A DNA stretch of 64,000 nt from Paenibacillus cookii (lineage in GTDB: Bacteria; Bacillota; Bacilli; Paenibacillales; Paenibacillaceae). The translations under genes and the position numbers were made by a program. The notes beneath the pieces were generated by a model. The model searched no databases, was not told the origin of the DNA, and saw only the letters and a program-made list of their open reading frames with translations. Location of the stretch: positions 124,001 to 188,000 of the forward strand of contig NZ_BORW01000007.1 of assembly GCF_018333375.1 (NCBI RefSeq). The letters are read 5' to 3'. Shown one piece after another: positions 62,210 through 64,000 of the stretch (position 1 is its first letter; each line of letters opens with the position of its first letter).

Positions 62210-62821
62210 TTATTCAAAATCAACCTGTTTATCCAAAATGATCTCTTCGATCGGATGTTCCATGAACACGGCGCTTGGTACCAAAGAAAATTCAATCTGT
62301 TCAAGGGTTTCAGGGAGCGGCGGAGAAACAACGAATTGCAGTTTCGAATGTGAACCTCCTCCATAGCTTCCGTGTCTTCCTACAGCAAACGGCCGATCGC
62401 TGAAAACTTCGAGCATGAGATTTGGCTTTAAATGAACCCCGCCGCTTTTTCCCTCATCCAAAAGATTGATTTCCACATGCACGATGCTTACTTGTTCATG
62501 CTGCATGGCATGCGTAAGGATGTACTCGCATGAATCGACGACGGTTTTCTTCATGATTGATACCACATTCAACAGGGGGCCGAACTCATTCGGAACATGA
62601 GGAGCCATCTGCGGCTGCAAATGATGGAGAATTAACCGGATTTCTAATTCATCCATTTCGAATGCTTTGGCCCATTCCGTTAACTGCTCGTTTGGCGGAG
62701 AAAATCTTTTGCCTGTCGTCATCGACCGGCGAGTCGAAATCAATTTAATAATCTGCTCATCGATTGCTTTGACCTCTTCATTATATTCATATCGAAATTC
62801 TCTTACTTCACCCCAGCCCAT
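62210..62821 (-). CDS. Hypothetical protein with chorismate-mutase-like N-terminus
   Basis: A 203-residue protein. EVKAIDEQIIKLISTRRSMT at the start resembles the helix that opens chorismate mutases, but the rest (EYILTHAMQHEQVSIVHVEI, then SDRPFAVGRHGSYGGGSHS and a beta-rich end) is unlike them. Function unknown. The start at 62821 is preceded by AAGGAGATGAATTA. It may be cotranscribed with the small membrane gene upstream. Confidence 0.5.
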   Translation of the reverse strand: MGWGEVREFRYEYNEEVKAIDEQIIKLISTRRSMTTGKRFSPPNEQLTEWAKAFEMDELEIRLILHHLQPQMAPHVPNEFGPLLNVVSIMKKTVVDSCEYILTHAMQHEQVSIVHVEINLLDEGKSGGVHLKPNLMLEVFSDRPFAVGRHGSYGGGSHSKLQFVVSPPLPETLEQIEFSLVPSAVFMEHPIEEIILDKQVDFE

Positions 62822-62861
62822 TAATTCATCTCCTTAATTTCTATTTTATCGATTCGCCAGC

Positions 62862-63038
62862 TTAGTGATGTGGAGGATGTGGAGGATCTTCGCGTAAAAG
62901 CTCCTTAATTTCCCTCAATTCCTCCAACATTTCCTTCGTAAGCTTATGGGTTTGAGAGTTGTCGATCCCCAGCTTCACGACGAATACGCCGAAGAACAAA
63001 GACAAAACCAGCAGCAAAATAAATTGGGTAAAATCCAA
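62862..63038 (-). CDS. Small membrane protein with coiled-coil tail
   Basis: A 58-residue protein starting with TTG, seven bases after AAGGAGG. It has one membrane segment (FILLLVLSLFFGVFVV, residues 6-21), then a charged helix (KLTKEMLEELREIKELLRED) and a PPHPPHH end that could bind metal. Too short for routine gene finding. Function unknown; its layout matches the protein at 9887-10072. Confidence 0.6.
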   Translation of the reverse strand: MDFTQFILLLVLSLFFGVFVVKLGIDNSQTHKLTKEMLEELREIKELLREDPPHPPHH

Positions 63039-63081
63039 GGTATGACCTCCTTTTTAGGATACATCTATGGTGCCCATGATC

Positions 63082-63572
63082 TTATTTACCCGCCAGAATC
63101 GTAAACTCCCAAGGGATATTTTCATTGTTCCATCCGCGATGTTCGTCAAACCTCTTCAAGGTAAAACCTGCTTCAAGAACGGCATTCATAATATCACTTA
63201 ACGTATATAACCGGACGGATACATCGGGAAAATCCACCTGCTCTTGCTCATCAAAGAATCCCTGGTAAGCTACGTCCCCGCTTTTTAATTCCGGATCAAA
63301 ATATTCAATTTCTCCTTGGCCCGGCAAACATCTTCTGAACGGATGGAAATCGCTGAGAATCATTTTTCCTCCTTCCTCCCGTTCGAACCGCAAAGATTGG
63401 CGATCTTGTTGCCTGCAACGTTTTCGAAATGATGTTTGTGCTTTTTCAAGCTGGCCAGCGGATTTTCTAAGATTTGAATGGCTTTCTCCGTTGGCGAACC
63501 GTCTCTTTTATGCCAGAACTCATAGGCTCGATATTCCCACGCTTTTTTGTTTTGCTCGCTTTGTTCGTTCAA
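63082..63572 (-). pseudogene. Methyltransferase with internal deletion
   Basis: From ATG 63572 the frame reads like a class I methyltransferase (NKKAWEYRAYEFWHKRDG) and into the beginning of the SAM-binding region (KIANLCGSNGRK), then stops. In the other frame the protein resumes at GGKMILSDFHPFRRCLPGQG and continues to the end (GWNNENIPWEFTILAGK) at 63082. The central 80-90 residues are missing, with the junction near 63360-63390. A full-length relative would be about 240 residues. Confidence 0.75.
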
Positions 63573-63629
63573 GTGGATGGCCCCTCTCTCATGGTAAATG
63601 ATCGTTTCTCCCGATGGTGGTCTTATTTT

Positions 63630-64000
63630 TCAAAAAAGCCTATGTAAAATCGTTGCCATCATCTTGTCCCAATCCCGATCCGTATTATCAATCACCACCG
63701 AATCAATCGGGAGCACCTTGAGGGCGTCCAGTTCCAACGTTTTTCGGCGAATATAATAGGCAATGGTTTCTTCGGCCGCCCACTTCGGTTTGGAACGAAT
63801 CTGGGCCGTATGCTCTAGCGATTCTTTCACGCTGTCTTGAGATAAATAAAATAATACCGGATTTAGCGGTCTAAAGATATCGGCTAACACGCTTAGATAT
63901 TCAATGATTTCACGTCCGCTGGCTTCAGGGTATAACCTGTGGATGTCATGAATCTGGTGCTGAAATAAGACGCTCTCGAAAATCGTGACGCGCTCTTGTT
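63630..64000 (-). CDS. Partial protein, N-terminus outside window
   Basis: The frame is open to the right edge. The visible 123 C-terminal residues read QERVTIFESVLFQHQIHDIH, LSVLADIFRPLNPVLFYLSQ, SKPKWAAEETIAYYIRRKTL, and DSVVIDNTDRDWDKMMATIL. The aspartate-rich D-N-T-D segment and the strand pattern look like the end of a P-loop kinase-like protein, such as those that phosphorylate small molecules, but the Walker A part is out of view. Incomplete; function unassigned. Confidence 0.55.
   Translation of the reverse strand, partial: QERVTIFESVLFQHQIHDIHRLYPEASGREIIEYLSVLADIFRPLNPVLFYLSQDSVKESLEHTAQIRSKPKWAAEETIAYYIRRKTLELDALKVLPIDSVVIDNTDRDWDKMMATILHRLF

Noticed and set aside
1..64000. CRISPR arrays, tRNA or rRNA genes, prophage or transposase genes
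   Set aside because: I looked for regularly spaced repeats, tRNA-like cloverleaf ends and transposase motifs and saw none.

Overview
The window looks like a chromosomal segment of a Paenibacillus-type bacterium (Firmicutes, Paenibacillaceae). GC content is moderately high. Ribosome binding sites are strong (AAGGAGG-like), and TTG and GTG starts are frequent. Typical family members are present: a TmrB homologue, GrpB/UPF0157 proteins, an LplABC-type sugar importer without its own ATPase, AraC regulators with membrane sensors, GH125 and GH29 enzymes, and DUF4177, DUF3139, DUF3885 and DUF4184 proteins. Most genes lie on the minus strand. No rRNA, tRNA, CRISPR array, phage or insertion sequence was recognised.

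Positions 1-19,900 hold mostly single small genes: HAD phosphatases, Nudix, HIT and HD proteins, acetyltransferases, P-loop kinases, methyltransferases, a chemoreceptor and a TmrB homologue. Several genes here are broken: pgsA, an M29 aminopeptidase, a cupin, and a possible DUF4179-type protein.

Positions 19,971-38,214 form the main functional unit, a glycan-catabolism locus. Minus-strand genes encode, in transcription order, two GH29 alpha-L-fucosidases, a GH125 alpha-mannosidase, a clan GH-A (beta-galactosidase-like) hydrolase, a CBM9-like protein, a two-copy transglutaminase-fold protein and a GH18 hydrolase. None of these has a visible signal peptide. A divergent membrane-anchored AraC regulator and a three-gene ABC importer (two permeases, one lipoprotein) flank them. 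Two cre-like sites and a shared 12-bp motif suggest common control. I read it as import of a fucosylated, mannose-containing glycan, probably N-glycan derived, followed by cytoplasmic dismantling. The transglutaminase-fold protein is the most intriguing member, because peptide:N-glycanases share that fold.

Positions 38,660-56,500 mix single genes with a plus-strand cluster at 41,965-44,804 (SPFH plus zinc ribbons, and two membrane proteins; related to B. subtilis ydjGHI). The region also contains many remnants: aadK, membrane-protein fragments, an exonuclease with a missing centre, an alpha/beta-hydrolase stub and a frameshifted hypothetical gene.

Positions 56,500-64,000 hold a TetR/MFS efflux pair with matching palindromic operators. 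A LysR-controlled pair follows: acetoacetate decarboxylase, interrupted by a nonsense codon, and a ketopantoate-reductase-like protein. The window ends with a methyltransferase carrying an internal deletion and a partial gene that runs off the right edge. The density of broken genes, at least twelve in 64 kb, is itself notable. Some are single-base shifts that could be sequencing errors; others are clean internal deletions that cannot be explained by homopolymer error.
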